Assembly (NCBI GenBank): GCA_029907605.1
Contig: JARYLO010000001.1
Location: 1 to 64,000 of the forward strand
DNA length: 64,000 nucleotides
Reading direction: 5' to 3'
Source: Sedimentisphaerales bacterium
GTDB lineage: Bacteria; Planctomycetota; Phycisphaerae; Sedimentisphaerales; Anaerobacaceae
Below, piece by piece: positions 1 to 8,356 of the stretch. Every line of letters begins with the position of its first letter. Positions within the stretch are counted from its first letter, which is position 1. Under the pieces are notes generated by a model. That model saw only the letters and a list, made by a program, of their open reading frames with translations, had not been told where the DNA came from and made no database searches. The translations under genes were made by a program, and so were the position numbers.

Positions 1-978
1 GACATACCAACAGTGGTCAGGGATGCAATAAGACGCATAGGCTATACGGATCCAAGCCTGGGATTTGATGCAGACAACTGTTCTGTGGTCCTGAGCATAG
101 GCAGGCAGAGTCCGGATATCGACCAGGGTGTCAGCGAGGGCAAAGGCCTGCACAAGGAACAGGGTGCAGGGGATCAAGGGATGATGTTCGGCTTTGCCTG
201 CAAGGAGACGCCTGAGCTGATGCCGATGCCCATACAGCTTGCGCACAATCTCAGCCGTCGGCTGGAGAGGATGAGGATAACAGGCAGGTTGAAATGGCTG
301 CGTCCTGACGGTAAGACCCAGGTGACCGTGGAGTACCGCAATGGAAGGCCCTATAAGGTGAAGGCCGTCGTGGTCTCTACACAGCATAGCCCCTCGGTCC
401 CTTATAGGACTATACGCAAGGATGTGATCGAGCAGATAATAATGCCAGTTGTCCCGAGGTCCATGTTGGACAAGGATACGGTCTTTCATGTCAATCCAAC
501 TGGCAGGTTCGTTATAGGTGGACCAAAGGGCGATTGTGGATTGACCGGCCGCAAGATCATCGTGGATACATATGGTGGGATGGGCCGCCATGGCGGTGGT
601 GCATTTAGCGGCAAGGACCCTACGAAGGTCGATAGGACCGCGGCCTATATGGCCAGGTACATAGCCAAGAACATAGTGGCAGCAGGTCTTGCGGAGGCAT
701 GTGAGGTCCAGTTGGCATATGCCATAGGGGTTGCAGAACCTGTGTCTGTATGGGTGGACACCCAGGGCACTGCCAGGATCAGCGAGCGGAGGCTAGCACA
801 ATTGGTCCAGGAGCTCATCCCTCTGACGCCGAAGGGCATGATCTCTCACCTGAGGTTAGCCAGGCCCATATACTCGCACACATGCCACGGCGGGCACTTT
901 GGCAGGAAGGGCGATGACATATTCACCTGGGAACGGACTGACATGGTAGCCAGGCTGAGGCAGGCCGCAGGGTTATAG
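1..978 (+). CDS. metK: S-adenosylmethionine synthetase, 5' end cut by window
   Basis: Makes S-adenosylmethionine from methionine and ATP in the cytosol. The open frame enters from the left edge; its first visible residues ([17 protein letters not shown]) match roughly residue 65 onward of the usual 380-400 residue enzyme, so the N-terminal ATP-binding part lies outside the window and the GTG at 13 is not the start. Family motifs are clear: [21 protein letters not shown], the [21 protein letters not shown] loop region, [15 protein letters not shown] and [11 protein letters not shown]. The 3' end overlaps the convergent HAD gene by 6 bp. No SAM riboswitch can be judged because the leader is missing. 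Family assignment is secure. Confidence 0.96.
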   Translation, partial: DIPTVVRDAIRRIGYTDPSLGFDADNCSVVLSIGRQSPDIDQGVSEGKGLHKEQGAGDQGMMFGFACKETPELMPMPIQLAHNLSRRLERMRITGRLKWLRPDGKTQVTVEYRNGRPYKVKAVVVSTQHSPSVPYRTIRKDVIEQIIMPVVPRSMLDKDTVFHVNPTGRFVIGGPKGDCGLTGRKIIVDTYGGMGRHGGGAFSGKDPTKVDRTAAYMARYIAKNIVAAGLAEACEVQLAYAIGVAEPVSVWVDTQGTARISERRLAQLVQELIPLTPKGMISHLRLARPIYSHTCHGGHFGRKGDDIFTWERTDMVARLRQAAGL

Positions 979-1626
979 CCCGGCTATGAATCCAGGTATC
1001 TGTTTGAGGGATGTGAGTACAGGTACTGGGCAGGATCTAAGCCTGGAGGGATCCTGGTGGCCTTGGCAGAACAGCAAGCATTCCACGCCTATACTGGAGG
1101 CGACCTGATAATCGTGTGTGGTATCGCCGATCAGCACGACCTGTGATGGATCAAGGCCTAGGCCCCCTAGCAGGCTTCTGCCTTGATCTATCTTGCCTAT
1201 GGCCAGGTGATCGGTGTTACCTACGACCATGGCAAAATAATCTGCAATGCCAAACCTCTTGACCGCCTCTTCCAGTAGCCCCTGCTTGTATGCAGAGAGT
1301 ATGGATTGCCCGATGCCCAAGCGTTTGGACCACTGCAAGACGTCAACTGCCCCTGTGTGCAGTCTGCATTGCTGTTGGAAGGCCTTGTACAATTCTATGT
1401 ATTGGTCTGCGATCTGTTGGTATGGAGATCTGGCAAAGTCAAAGCTCAAGTTTTGGTAGAACCTTTCCACTGGAAAGCAGAACTCCCTTCTATACCGTTC
1501 GATAGTAATGCTCGGCAGGCCGTATTGGTCCAGGATCAGGTTCAAGACCCGGACACACACCGCCACGTCGTCGATCAGCGTGCCGTTCCAATCCCAGATG
1601 ATGTGCCTATAGCGGATCGTGGGCAT
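973..1626 (-). CDS. HAD-superfamily phosphatase (phosphoglycolate phosphatase-like)
   Basis: 217 residues with HAD motif I as DWNGTLIDD near residue 12, motif II around SILSAYKQ, and motif IV as [10 protein letters not shown] with the acidic pair that binds Mg2+. DWNGT instead of DxDGT keeps both catalytic aspartate positions (D12, N14 replaces the second). A DWNGT motif is common in phosphoglycolate-phosphatase-like members. The substrate cannot be told from sequence. It is the last gene of a minus-strand run rhaM, SDR, folBK, HAD, 15 bp after folBK, so a dephosphorylation step in pterin synthesis is possible but is only inference from position. It converges on metK with a 6 bp overlap. Confidence 0.8.
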   Translation of the reverse strand: MPTIRYRHIIWDWNGTLIDDVAVCVRVLNLILDQYGLPSITIERYRREFCFPVERFYQNLSFDFARSPYQQIADQYIELYKAFQQQCRLHTGAVDVLQWSKRLGIGQSILSAYKQGLLEEAVKRFGIADYFAMVVGNTDHLAIGKIDQGRSLLGGLGLDPSQVVLIGDTTHDYQVASSIGVECLLFCQGHQDPSRLRSCPVPVLTSLKQIPGFIAGL

Positions 1627-1641
1627 CTAGATCTGCGCTTG

Positions 1642-2520
1642 TCAGTCAGCCATCCTGCCTCTTAGGATGCCTACTAGCTGCCTTGTCAGGTCCTCTAGGG
1701 GCATGCCAAGCTCTTTGGGGCTATTTTTAGGCAGCATCCAGCCCAGCTCCTTGTCCAAGTCAGGCCTTCTGTCCAATAGCTCCAGGATCGGGGCTATGAC
1801 GAATGGCCTTGCAAGGTCAGGGTGCGGCAAGGTCAGTCCTGGCAGGCGGCAGACCAGTCGGTCATAAAGCACTAGGTCCAGATCTATGGTCCTGGGAGCG
1901 TCTTTTTGGTCAGACCTTTGCCTGCCCAAGGCCAGCTCTATACCGCCAAGCAGTTGGTCCTTTACCTCCATCGGTCCCAGCTCGGTCCTTATCATCCAGA
2001 CACCATTTACAAACGGGATCTGGGATTGGCCTACCGGTTCGGTCTGATAGAACGTGGAGGTGGCCAAGACCTCGGTCCTTTCCATGAGCATCAGCAGTGC
2101 CTTGGGTATGTTGGTCTGTGGCAGGATATTGGAACCTACTGCCACGAATGCCAATACAGGTCTATTGCGGGTGATCTGGACTGCAACCGACCTAGTGCGA
2201 CGCAATGCCCCTGGTTTTTCTACGTACACCTTCACCTTATTTACCCCAGGCACGGCCAGACACACATCTGCGATCCTGCCTGCCAGGGCCTCTATCAAGT
2301 GGAACTGGGCACCCTCTGTGGCCTCCACGATCTGGTCTCTCAATAGCCTGTAGTCGATGGTATCTGCAAGCATATCCGACCTTGTGGACCTCGTGAGGTC
2401 AGTCCATATGGTCAGATCTACCACTACCTCCTGTTTGGCTTGCCGTTCCTGTTCGCTGACACCTACCTTGCAATGGAGCTGCAGGCCCTTTATGACGATC
2501 TGGTCATCCTGCCTAGACAT
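1642..2520 (-). CDS. folBK: Bifunctional dihydroneopterin aldolase / HPPK (FolB-FolK fusion)
   Basis: Two consecutive steps of folate synthesis in one 292-residue chain. Residues 1-120 are dihydroneopterin aldolase: IKGLQLHCKVGVSEQER with E23, TIDYRLL with Y57, and VYVEKPGALRR with K102, the usual catalytic set. Residues 122-292 are hydroxymethyldihydropteridine pyrophosphokinase: VAVGSN near 127, STFYQTEPVG, APRTIDLDLVLYD near 208 (metal-binding Asp pair) and LPHPDLARPFVIAP. Both halves look intact. Its start overlaps the 3' end of the pteridine reductase-like gene by 8 bp, so translation is probably coupled. A second FolK domain, fused to a different partner, lies at 54578-55672. Confidence 0.94.
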   Translation of the reverse strand: MSRQDDQIVIKGLQLHCKVGVSEQERQAKQEVVVDLTIWTDLTRSTRSDMLADTIDYRLLRDQIVEATEGAQFHLIEALAGRIADVCLAVPGVNKVKVYVEKPGALRRTRSVAVQITRNRPVLAFVAVGSNILPQTNIPKALLMLMERTEVLATSTFYQTEPVGQSQIPFVNGVWMIRTELGPMEVKDQLLGGIELALGRQRSDQKDAPRTIDLDLVLYDRLVCRLPGLTLPHPDLARPFVIAPILELLDRRPDLDKELGWMLPKNSPKELGMPLEDLTRQLVGILRGRMAD

Positions 2521-3283
2521 AGAGCTGATGCCTCATGTGAAAGCCACCATCCACATAGATGACCTGACCGGTGATAAACCTGCTGCGCAGTAGGAAAAGG
2601 ACCGCCTCCACCACATCCTCCGGCTGGCCATATCGATTCATCGGGTTTGTACTTGCAAGCCTGGCTAGATACTCCGTGCCATATCCATCTGGAGGCAAGA
2701 TCAGACCTGGTGCCACGGCATTTATCGCGACCCTTGGTGCCAACTCCAGGGCCAAGATGCGGGTTATGGTATGCAGTGTACGCTTGGCCAGGTGGTAAGA
2801 GATGTGCTTGTGGTCATAGTCTGTGACCCTTGTGTCTAGGATGTTGATTATATGGCCTTCTCTTTGTTGTCTTGCCAAGGCCCTTGCCAGGATGACCGGT
2901 GCCATCACATGCACGTCCATGCAGGTCTGCAGGGTCTGTGCGGTCATGTCCCAGATCGTGTCCTCTGGCCAAAAGGATGCGTTATTGATCAGGATATCCA
3001 CCCCTCCAGAGGCCTCAATAGACCTGGCGGCCAGGGCTTCCACTTGAGCTGCATCTGCTAGGTCTGCCTGGATGGTCCATGCCCGCACGCCTAACTGGGT
3101 CATCTGTCTAGCCAGCTGTGCTGCCTGGCTGGCTGAGCGGTGGTAGTGGATCACCACGTTCGCCCCATGCCTTGCCAGGGCCAGGGCGATGTGGCTACCT
3201 AGCCGCCTGGCTGCCCCAGTGACGATTGCGGTCTTGGCCAAGAGGGGGCCTGCACTGGATCGATCTTGGACTACCGTCGACAC
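2513..3283 (-). CDS. SDR oxidoreductase, pteridine/dihydrofolate reductase-like (FolM type)
   Basis: A 256-residue classical short-chain dehydrogenase. The nucleotide-binding motif is TGAARRLG, with the arginine pair that favours NADPH; NNAS stands at the NNAG position and the active-site pair is YHLAK. The combination INILDTRVTDYD..YHLAKRTL and APGLILPPDGYG is typical of FolM-type pteridine reductases, which reduce dihydropterins and can stand in for DHFR. Its overlap with the folB-folK fusion supports that role. The enzyme lies 12 bp after rhaM in the same direction. A generic sugar dehydrogenase is the alternative, made less likely by the FolM-like motifs and neighbours. Confidence 0.8.
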   Translation of the reverse strand: MSTVVQDRSSAGPLLAKTAIVTGAARRLGSHIALALARHGANVVIHYHRSASQAAQLARQMTQLGVRAWTIQADLADAAQVEALAARSIEASGGVDILINNASFWPEDTIWDMTAQTLQTCMDVHVMAPVILARALARQQREGHIINILDTRVTDYDHKHISYHLAKRTLHTITRILALELAPRVAINAVAPGLILPPDGYGTEYLARLASTNPMNRYGQPEDVVEAVLFLLRSRFITGQVIYVDGGFHMRHQLYV

Positions 3284-3295
3284 CTGTTCAGGCCC

Positions 3296-3610
3296 TCAAT
3301 CCATGTGGAAGACCTCGACCAGTGGTACTGATACAGGGGAGTTGTCTGGGTTGGTCTCCATCAGCTCTGCCATATAGGCCCACCATAGCTTGACCACTGG
3401 ATGGCTGCCGAGGTCCTGTGAACCGACCTGGCCCGCCTGCCTTTGCACGGCAAAGAGTGTATCAGTCCGCTCATCCAGGAATATGCTATAGTCGCTGATA
3501 CCAGACTGCTTGAGCAGCTCCTTCAGTTCTGGCCAGATCTGCTGGTGCCTACGCCTGTATTCTTCTTGGCAGCCTGGCTTGAGCTTCATGGTAAATGCGA
3601 TTCTCTTCAT
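3296..3610 (-). CDS. rhaM: L-rhamnose mutarotase
   Basis: A 104-residue member of the RhaM/YiiL family, which interconverts alpha and beta anomers of L-rhamnose so that the isomerase gets its substrate. Characteristic stretches are MKRIAFTMKLKPGCQEEYRRRH, SDYSIFLDE, the WWAYMAELMETN block and the ending VEVFHMD; full length for the family. It is the first gene of an operon with folate genes, an unexpected place, and no rhaA/B/D genes are in the window. The alpha-L-rhamnosidase (GH106) at 19692-22604 would supply free rhamnose. The start has a close GGAG-type ribosome site (caggagaacacc ahead of the ATG). Confidence 0.93.
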   Translation of the reverse strand: MKRIAFTMKLKPGCQEEYRRRHQQIWPELKELLKQSGISDYSIFLDERTDTLFAVQRQAGQVGSQDLGSHPVVKLWWAYMAELMETNPDNSPVSVPLVEVFHMD

Positions 3611-3743
3611 GGTGTTCTCCTGGGCGAACCGGTTGTTTGTTCAAGCAGGATGGTATGGCCTTTGTGCCTGGCTGTCAACGGCAGGCCCTTGTCTACATCA
3701 CGATGGTAGGCTAGAATCGAGAACCGCCGTAAAAGGTATCCAT

Positions 3744-4019
3744 ATGGGCAAACGTGAATATACCGACTATCAGCGTTCTGTCATAAGCGGCTATTACGAG
3801 CACAAGGATACGATCATGCTGCAGAGGCTCCAAGAGTTGGTTGGGGAGCTATACCTGGCAGACTCACAGCAGAAGAAGGCCAGGCTTTGGCAGAGGGTGG
3901 AGAAGGCCATGGCCAATCTTGGTGTGCCAAAGGGCATTGCCGATCACATAATGAGCAAGCAGGACCCGCAGATCCTGGCCAAGAACATCCAGGATTGGCT
4001 CAGGATGTGTAGGGCTTGA
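3744..4019 (+). CDS. Small conserved-looking hypothetical protein preceding pilT
   Basis: 91 residues starting at an ATG preceded by AAAAGG (MGKREYTDYQ). The longer open frame that begins at 3510 would overlap rhaM antisense and lacks a ribosome site, so this start is preferred. The protein is soluble, rich in charged residues and predicted helical by eye: KDTIMLQRLQELVGELYLAD, then QQKKARLWQRVEKAMANL, then a short C-terminal helix. It has no membrane segment or known motif that I recognise. It lies 6 bp upstream of the PilT-type ATPase and is likely co-transcribed, so a regulatory or adaptor role for that ATPase is conceivable. Confidence 0.75.
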   Translation: MGKREYTDYQRSVISGYYEHKDTIMLQRLQELVGELYLADSQQKKARLWQRVEKAMANLGVPKGIADHIMSKQDPQILAKNIQDWLRMCRA

Positions 4020-4025
4020 GAGGAT

Positions 4026-5156
4026 ATGGAATACAACCTAGATGCCAAGGTCTACACACCCGAAAAGGCAGGGCCCATGAGCATCATGGACATGCTGGCA
4101 TACTTTGAGCAGATGGGTGCCATGCGTGTCTCAGATCTACACATAAAGGTAGGTGTGCCCCCGACCTACAGGATCGACGGCAACCTGGTCAAGCTCAAGG
4201 GCCCTCCAGTGACAGAGGAGATGGCAGAACAGTTGATCCACCCACTCCTGACCCAGCAGAACATAGAGAAACTGAAGGATCGATACAGCATCGACTGTTC
4301 CTACAGGTTTGGTTCATTGCAGTTCAGGATCAATGTCTTTAGGGATAATGACGGCATTGCAGCGGCAATCCGTGCCTTGGCCCTGGAGATACCACCTGTC
4401 GAACAGATAGGCTTTCCCAACGATGTCTGGCGGGACATCATAGATCGCAAACACGGCTTGGTGTTGTTGACTGGCATAACCGGCGCAGGCAAGTCTACCA
4501 CCATCGCATCACTGCTAAGCAGGATCAGCCAGAACCGTGCCTGCAGGATCATCACCGTTGAGGACCCTATTGAATATATCCTGCCTCAGAAATACTCCAT
4601 TGTATCCCAGAGGGAGGTCGGAAAGGATGTGGGATCCTTTCGGGAAGGCCTTAGAGAGATGATGCGGGAGGATCCGGACATCATCTTCGTTGGGGAGATG
4701 CGAGACCCAGAGACCATCTACATGACCCTGATGGCTGCAGAGACTGGGCACCTGGTATTCTCTACCCTGCATACCCGCGATACTACCGGTACCATCACGA
4801 GGATATTGGATTATTTCCCAGAAGGCCAGCAGGCAGAGATACGCAATCAATTATCCTTGGGCCTTGCATATGTGATCTCTCAGAAGCTGCTGCCCCGCAA
4901 GGATGGAAAAGGCAGGATCGTGGCCATGGAGATACTCAACAATAACTATGCAGTAGCGAATCTAATAAGGACCGGAAAGATCGAGCAGATATATACACAA
5001 CTCCAGACCAAGACACAGGATGCACCTGATCAAAAGATGATCACATTGGAAAGCCATATTGCCAGGCTGGTCAAGGAGGGCAAGGTGGATATCCTTGAGG
5101 CCAAGAAGTGGGTCAATAACCTGAAGGCCTTTATGGATTGTATGCAGCGGGATTGA
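4026..5156 (+). CDS. pilT: PilT-type pilus retraction ATPase
   Basis: 376 residues of a PilT/VirB11-like secretion ATPase. A PAS-like N-terminal domain (about 20-110) with SDLHIKVG and PPTYRIDG is followed by the RecA-like domain: Walker A GITGAGKST with K156, the Asp box ITVEDPIEY, Walker B DPDIIFVGEMRDPET, and the His box HLVFSTLHTRDT. Length and motifs fit PilT/PilU, the hexameric motor that depolymerises type IV pili at the inner membrane. In this window the possible substrates are the three pseudopilins at 14.4, 40.5 and 52.4 kb, but no pilus assembly genes are adjacent. Followed after 3 bp by the zinc-ribbon membrane protein. Confidence 0.93.
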   Translation: MEYNLDAKVYTPEKAGPMSIMDMLAYFEQMGAMRVSDLHIKVGVPPTYRIDGNLVKLKGPPVTEEMAEQLIHPLLTQQNIEKLKDRYSIDCSYRFGSLQFRINVFRDNDGIAAAIRALALEIPPVEQIGFPNDVWRDIIDRKHGLVLLTGITGAGKSTTIASLLSRISQNRACRIITVEDPIEYILPQKYSIVSQREVGKDVGSFREGLREMMREDPDIIFVGEMRDPETIYMTLMAAETGHLVFSTLHTRDTTGTITRILDYFPEGQQAEIRNQLSLGLAYVISQKLLPRKDGKGRIVAMEILNNNYAVANLIRTGKIEQIYTQLQTKTQDAPDQKMITLESHIARLVKEGKVDILEAKKWVNNLKAFMDCMQRD

Positions 5157-5159
5157 TAG

Positions 5160-6071
5160 ATGACCATAGAGTTTTATTGTCCCAAGTGCGGTGCAATCAT
5201 CGCCTTTGGTGACAAATATGCTGGCAGGAGGGCAAGGTGCCTTACCTGCAAACAGAGGTTCATCATCCCAGCCCAGAGCTGGCAGAAGCCCCAGGTTATA
5301 GAGGAGCCGAAGGTCCGCGGTAGCCCGATCCCTGGCTTCTACAGGGCAGCGTTGCTGGGAGGTTGGCCTTTGCTGCTGCGTGCCGAGAATCTGGCAGGCG
5401 TTGTCATGGCAGAGGCCGCTGTCATCGCCATGTTCTTTTGGGGCCATCTGGATTACACCACCGAGGTTGGGGCATTCGTATTGTTCATGCCTGTGGGCCT
5501 TATCCTGAGGTTTTTTTGTTGGGGACTACTATTCTGGTATTACCTAGAGGTCATCCGTGCAGCCACATTTGAAGGTACACTCTTGGCAGAGGTGTATCTC
5601 GGAGACGATATGTGGGAGAGGGTATTCAATATGATCAAGGGGCTGTGGGTCTTTGCGTTTGGCCTATTGCTGACGATGTTGCCATATTCCATCTGGCTAG
5701 GCCTGACCAGGTCGCTTGATATGAGGCCAGGGTTGGTGGGGGCGGTGCTGAACGTCTGGGGTCTCTTGACATTCCCCGTGGTCATATTGAACTACGGGAT
5801 AAACCGAGATATCTCGATGCTTGCCAGGGTCGACCTGATGATTAAGCCTGTGCTGAAGGCCTTATTGCCGTATCTTATGGCAGCTGGCATGCTGATCCTG
5901 ACCTGGCAGCTATTCCTTTGCACAAAGGCCTATGCAGGGTTCCCCAGGACCCAACAGACCACAGCGTTCCTACACCTCGGTGCCAGATTACTATTGCAGT
6001 TGCTTGCCATCATCTCCATGCTGGCAATAGGCCTATTCTACAGGCATTACTACTGTTATTTTGATTGGTAG
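5160..6071 (+). CDS. Zinc-ribbon membrane protein of unknown function
   Basis: 303 residues. The N-terminus is an MJ0042/GATA-like zinc ribbon: CPKC at residues 7-10 and CLTC at 27-30, 16 residues apart, on the cytoplasmic side. After a linker, about six hydrophobic segments follow: near 85-105, 110-135, 160-180, 195-215, 235-250 and 270-290. Such ribbon-plus-membrane proteins are frequent in planctomycetes but have no assigned function. It is 3 bp downstream of pilT, so probably co-transcribed and perhaps part of the same envelope machine. The 3' end overlaps the convergent maf gene by 16 bp. Confidence 0.8.
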   Translation: MTIEFYCPKCGAIIAFGDKYAGRRARCLTCKQRFIIPAQSWQKPQVIEEPKVRGSPIPGFYRAALLGGWPLLLRAENLAGVVMAEAAVIAMFFWGHLDYTTEVGAFVLFMPVGLILRFFCWGLLFWYYLEVIRAATFEGTLLAEVYLGDDMWERVFNMIKGLWVFAFGLLLTMLPYSIWLGLTRSLDMRPGLVGAVLNVWGLLTFPVVILNYGINRDISMLARVDLMIKPVLKALLPYLMAAGMLILTWQLFLCTKAYAGFPRTQQTTAFLHLGARLLLQLLAIISMLAIGLFYRHYYCYFDW

Positions 6072-6700
6072 CCTGCCCGATCCAACATCCGGCCAAGTAG
6101 TTCCATCGGCAGGCCGACGACATTCGTAAAGCTGCCATCGATCCCTTCTATGAAAGGCTCAGATCCCTGCTCCTGTATCCCATAGGCCCCTGCCTTTCCC
6201 TGCCACTGACCACTGGTTATATACTGTGCCAAGAGTGCCTGGTCCAGTGGTCTAGGATAGATGATGGTAATGTCCGCTTCTACAAGTTCTACTGGCGGGA
6301 TAAGCCTGACCAAGGCCAGCCCGGTTATCACCCTGTGTGGCCTCGAGAACAGGATACTGAGGATCGACTTGGCATGATCGGCATCCCTTGGCTTGCCGTA
6401 GATCCTGCCATCAGATTCAACGATGGTGTCTGCACCAATCACCAGTTGATAGGGAAAGGCCTTTGCGACGTCCATGGCCTTCACATAGGCCAGTTGCTTG
6501 GCTAGATCCACTGGAGACTGACCTGCCTGCTGAACAGAAGACTCATCTACCGCAGGTGGCCGAACTATGAACTTGAGGCCAGCATCAGCCAGGAGTTGTC
6601 GCCTCCTAGGTGAACTAGAGGCCAACACCAGTGTCTGTTTGTCTGGAGGCCAGGTAGGTGCAGTATCTTTCGAATCTGGCATGGATTGCTGCTGTGTCAT
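6056..6700 (-). CDS. maf: Maf family nucleoside-triphosphate pyrophosphatase
   Basis: Hydrolyses dTTP/UTP or modified nucleotides to monophosphates. Diagnostic residues: LVLASSSPRRRQLL at about 24-37, VDESS, the IGADTIVESDGRIYGKP block with the catalytic Asp, TGLALV, and GKAGAYGIQEQGS. Length is normal for the family. The start is uncertain: the ATG at 6700 overlaps the upstream peptidase gene by 86 bp, an ATG at 6682 by 68 bp, and a GTG at 6628 just before LASSSPRRR by only 14 bp; none has a clear ribosome site. Probably translated together with the peptidase. Converges on the zinc-ribbon gene. Confidence 0.93.
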   Translation of the reverse strand: MTQQQSMPDSKDTAPTWPPDKQTLVLASSSPRRRQLLADAGLKFIVRPPAVDESSVQQAGQSPVDLAKQLAYVKAMDVAKAFPYQLVIGADTIVESDGRIYGKPRDADHAKSILSILFSRPHRVITGLALVRLIPPVELVEADITIIYPRPLDQALLAQYITSGQWQGKAGAYGIQEQGSEPFIEGIDGSFTNVVGLPMELLGRMLDRAGYQSK

Positions 6701-7577
6701 TGCAGATATAGTAGTGGAATACCCATGGGCCTACAACGCGGTTCCACATGATCGTCCTGGGTCTATTCCTGTCAGCAGCCACTGCTGCAAGATGGCCTTC
6801 TAGGGGCCACAGGCCAAGGAATCCATCGTGTACCATGCGTCTAAGGCCTAGTGGGTACTCCTGCCACAGGAACATCATCAGGCAATACCACCGCGAGTAA
6901 AGCCCCTGGATCCGATCTTGGCGGTCTGTACTGAGCATCTCGCCAGGGCTTGTAGACAGCAGGTCGTCAAGATCTGTTGTTGTGGGTACTAGACTTAGGC
7001 CCTCTAACCTGTACCTATTGGCATCCGGGCAGAATGCAATTCCTTCTCTACCTTGTCTGAAGGCCTCAAACATCATTGCAAGGCCTTCATCAAGCCAACT
7101 GGGAAGCCTAAAGGCAAAGTGGCGGCTGGCAAACTGATGCCACCCTTCATGTGTGAGGGCCGAGAGCGTCTGGTCTGGCCCTATATAGTATGCTATGCAG
7201 GTGCCGTTGTGGCAGACCGCACCATTGGTGATCCTCAAGAGGCTAGCCGCATCCTGCCCTGCAAACCGGATGATGAACTGTTCCCATTCATGCCTGGATG
7301 CAAAGAGATAGACCTGCGATCTGGTCTTTGGCTCAACTGGATGTGGTAATAATTGGTTGTAGGACCTATGGGCTGCCTCCATGATATTTGCTACCCTTGC
7401 CATCATGCATGGGTCTTGGATCGTGGTATAGATCGTGTAGTGTTTGGTCTGGATCTGTAGGCCCGATGCCCCCTTGTTCTGCCATGGGGTCAGATAATAC
7501 GCTTCAGCCGCTTTCCCCACCCCCAGGTACTGGTTGGACAGCAAGATTGCTAGTATCGTCATCACCCAGATCCTCAT
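6615..7577 (-). CDS. Secreted gluzincin-type metallopeptidase (DUF1570/peptidase MA-like)
   Basis: 320 residues with a signal peptide (MRIWVMTILAILLSNQYLGV, cleavage near AEA). The zinc site is HEGWH (H143, E144, H147) followed by WLDEGLA with the third ligand E164, the gluzincin arrangement. Cysteines 122 and 127 could form a disulfide. This layout fits planctomycete DUF1570/peptidase MA-like proteins; the substrate is unknown. The upstream ribosome site is weak, the gene starts 44 bp after the YqaA-like gene on the same strand, and its 3' end overlaps maf. Confidence 0.72.
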   Translation of the reverse strand: MRIWVMTILAILLSNQYLGVGKAAEAYYLTPWQNKGASGLQIQTKHYTIYTTIQDPCMMARVANIMEAAHRSYNQLLPHPVEPKTRSQVYLFASRHEWEQFIIRFAGQDAASLLRITNGAVCHNGTCIAYYIGPDQTLSALTHEGWHQFASRHFAFRLPSWLDEGLAMMFEAFRQGREGIAFCPDANRYRLEGLSLVPTTTDLDDLLSTSPGEMLSTDRQDRIQGLYSRWYCLMMFLWQEYPLGLRRMVHDGFLGLWPLEGHLAAVAADRNRPRTIMWNRVVGPWVFHYYICNDTAAIHARFERYCTYLASRQTDTGVGL

Positions 7578-7621
7578 GACAAGAGGTATCGGAAGGAATG
7601 GGCTGGCAGTTAAATTGACGC

Positions 7622-8305
7622 CTATCTGGCCAGCTTCAATGCGGCAAATCCGAGTATCAGGATGGCCACAAAGGCAAAGGACAGGATATTGAAGTACCGC
7701 TCGATAAATGCCCTTGTGCTCTGTCCCTTCCAGCCTACCAGCCCTGCGACGAGGTAGAATCTGGCTGATCTAGATATGGCAGAGGCGATCACAAAGCCTA
7801 GCAGGTCTATGTGTGCAATCCCTGCAGATATGGTACAGACCTTGTATGGCAGGGGGGTAAATCCGCATGTGAATACCACCCAAAAGTCGTATCTGTTGTA
7901 CAGCGTGGCAAAGGTCTGGAAGTTCCCGGGCGTAAGCCCTGCCCAGCCTAGGTGTGTCATGGCCCACGGCCCTATGGCCTCCCATAGGGAAAACCCGATG
8001 CAGTAACCCAAGAGGCCACCGAGGATCGAGGCTACTGAGCAGACCGTGGCAAAGAACACCCACCTGTCAGGCGCTCCCAGTGAAAGAGGCGCCAGCAGTA
8101 CATCAGGTGGGATGGGAAAGAAACTGGACTCTGCAAAGCTTAAAAAAAACAGGGATACTGGGCCATGGGTCGACTGTGCCAGGGATATGACCCAATCATA
8201 CAATCTGCGGTGCCAGTGCCACCATGGCACGGTGGTTCTTGCCGAAGGGTCTGATTTGCATTGTGCTGGTACCACGCAAAATTTACTCCGGGTAGGCCCT
8301 ACCAA
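7622..8305 (-). CDS. YqaA/DedA-family (VTT domain) inner-membrane protein
   Basis: Up to 227 residues with the SNARE-associated/VTT core: SFAESSFFPIPPDVLLAPL, the GGLLGYCIGF glycine-rich segment, and FTPLPYKVCTISAGIAHI with the buried proline/arginine motif. DedA-superfamily proteins flip or carry lipids such as undecaprenyl phosphate; the YqaA subgroup has no fixed substrate. The listed start is a TTG with no ribosome site and gives an unusually long hydrophilic N-terminus; a GTG near 8227 (VPWWHWHRRLYDW) is an equally plausible start. Diverges from ispE with about 50 bp between starts. Confidence 0.82.
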   Translation of the reverse strand: MVGPTRSKFCVVPAQCKSDPSARTTVPWWHWHRRLYDWVISLAQSTHGPVSLFFLSFAESSFFPIPPDVLLAPLSLGAPDRWVFFATVCSVASILGGLLGYCIGFSLWEAIGPWAMTHLGWAGLTPGNFQTFATLYNRYDFWVVFTCGFTPLPYKVCTISAGIAHIDLLGFVIASAISRSARFYLVAGLVGWKGQSTRAFIERYFNILSFAFVAILILGFAALKLAR

Positions 8306-8356
8306 GCATAGACACCACGCGTTAGAATGTCAACCTCGCGGTGCAACTAAGCGTCT

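Noticed and set aside
8270-8290. ACGCAAAATTTAC before ispE as a regulator site
   Set aside because: Single partial match with no repeat partner, and inside the disputed N-terminal part of the YqaA-like gene.
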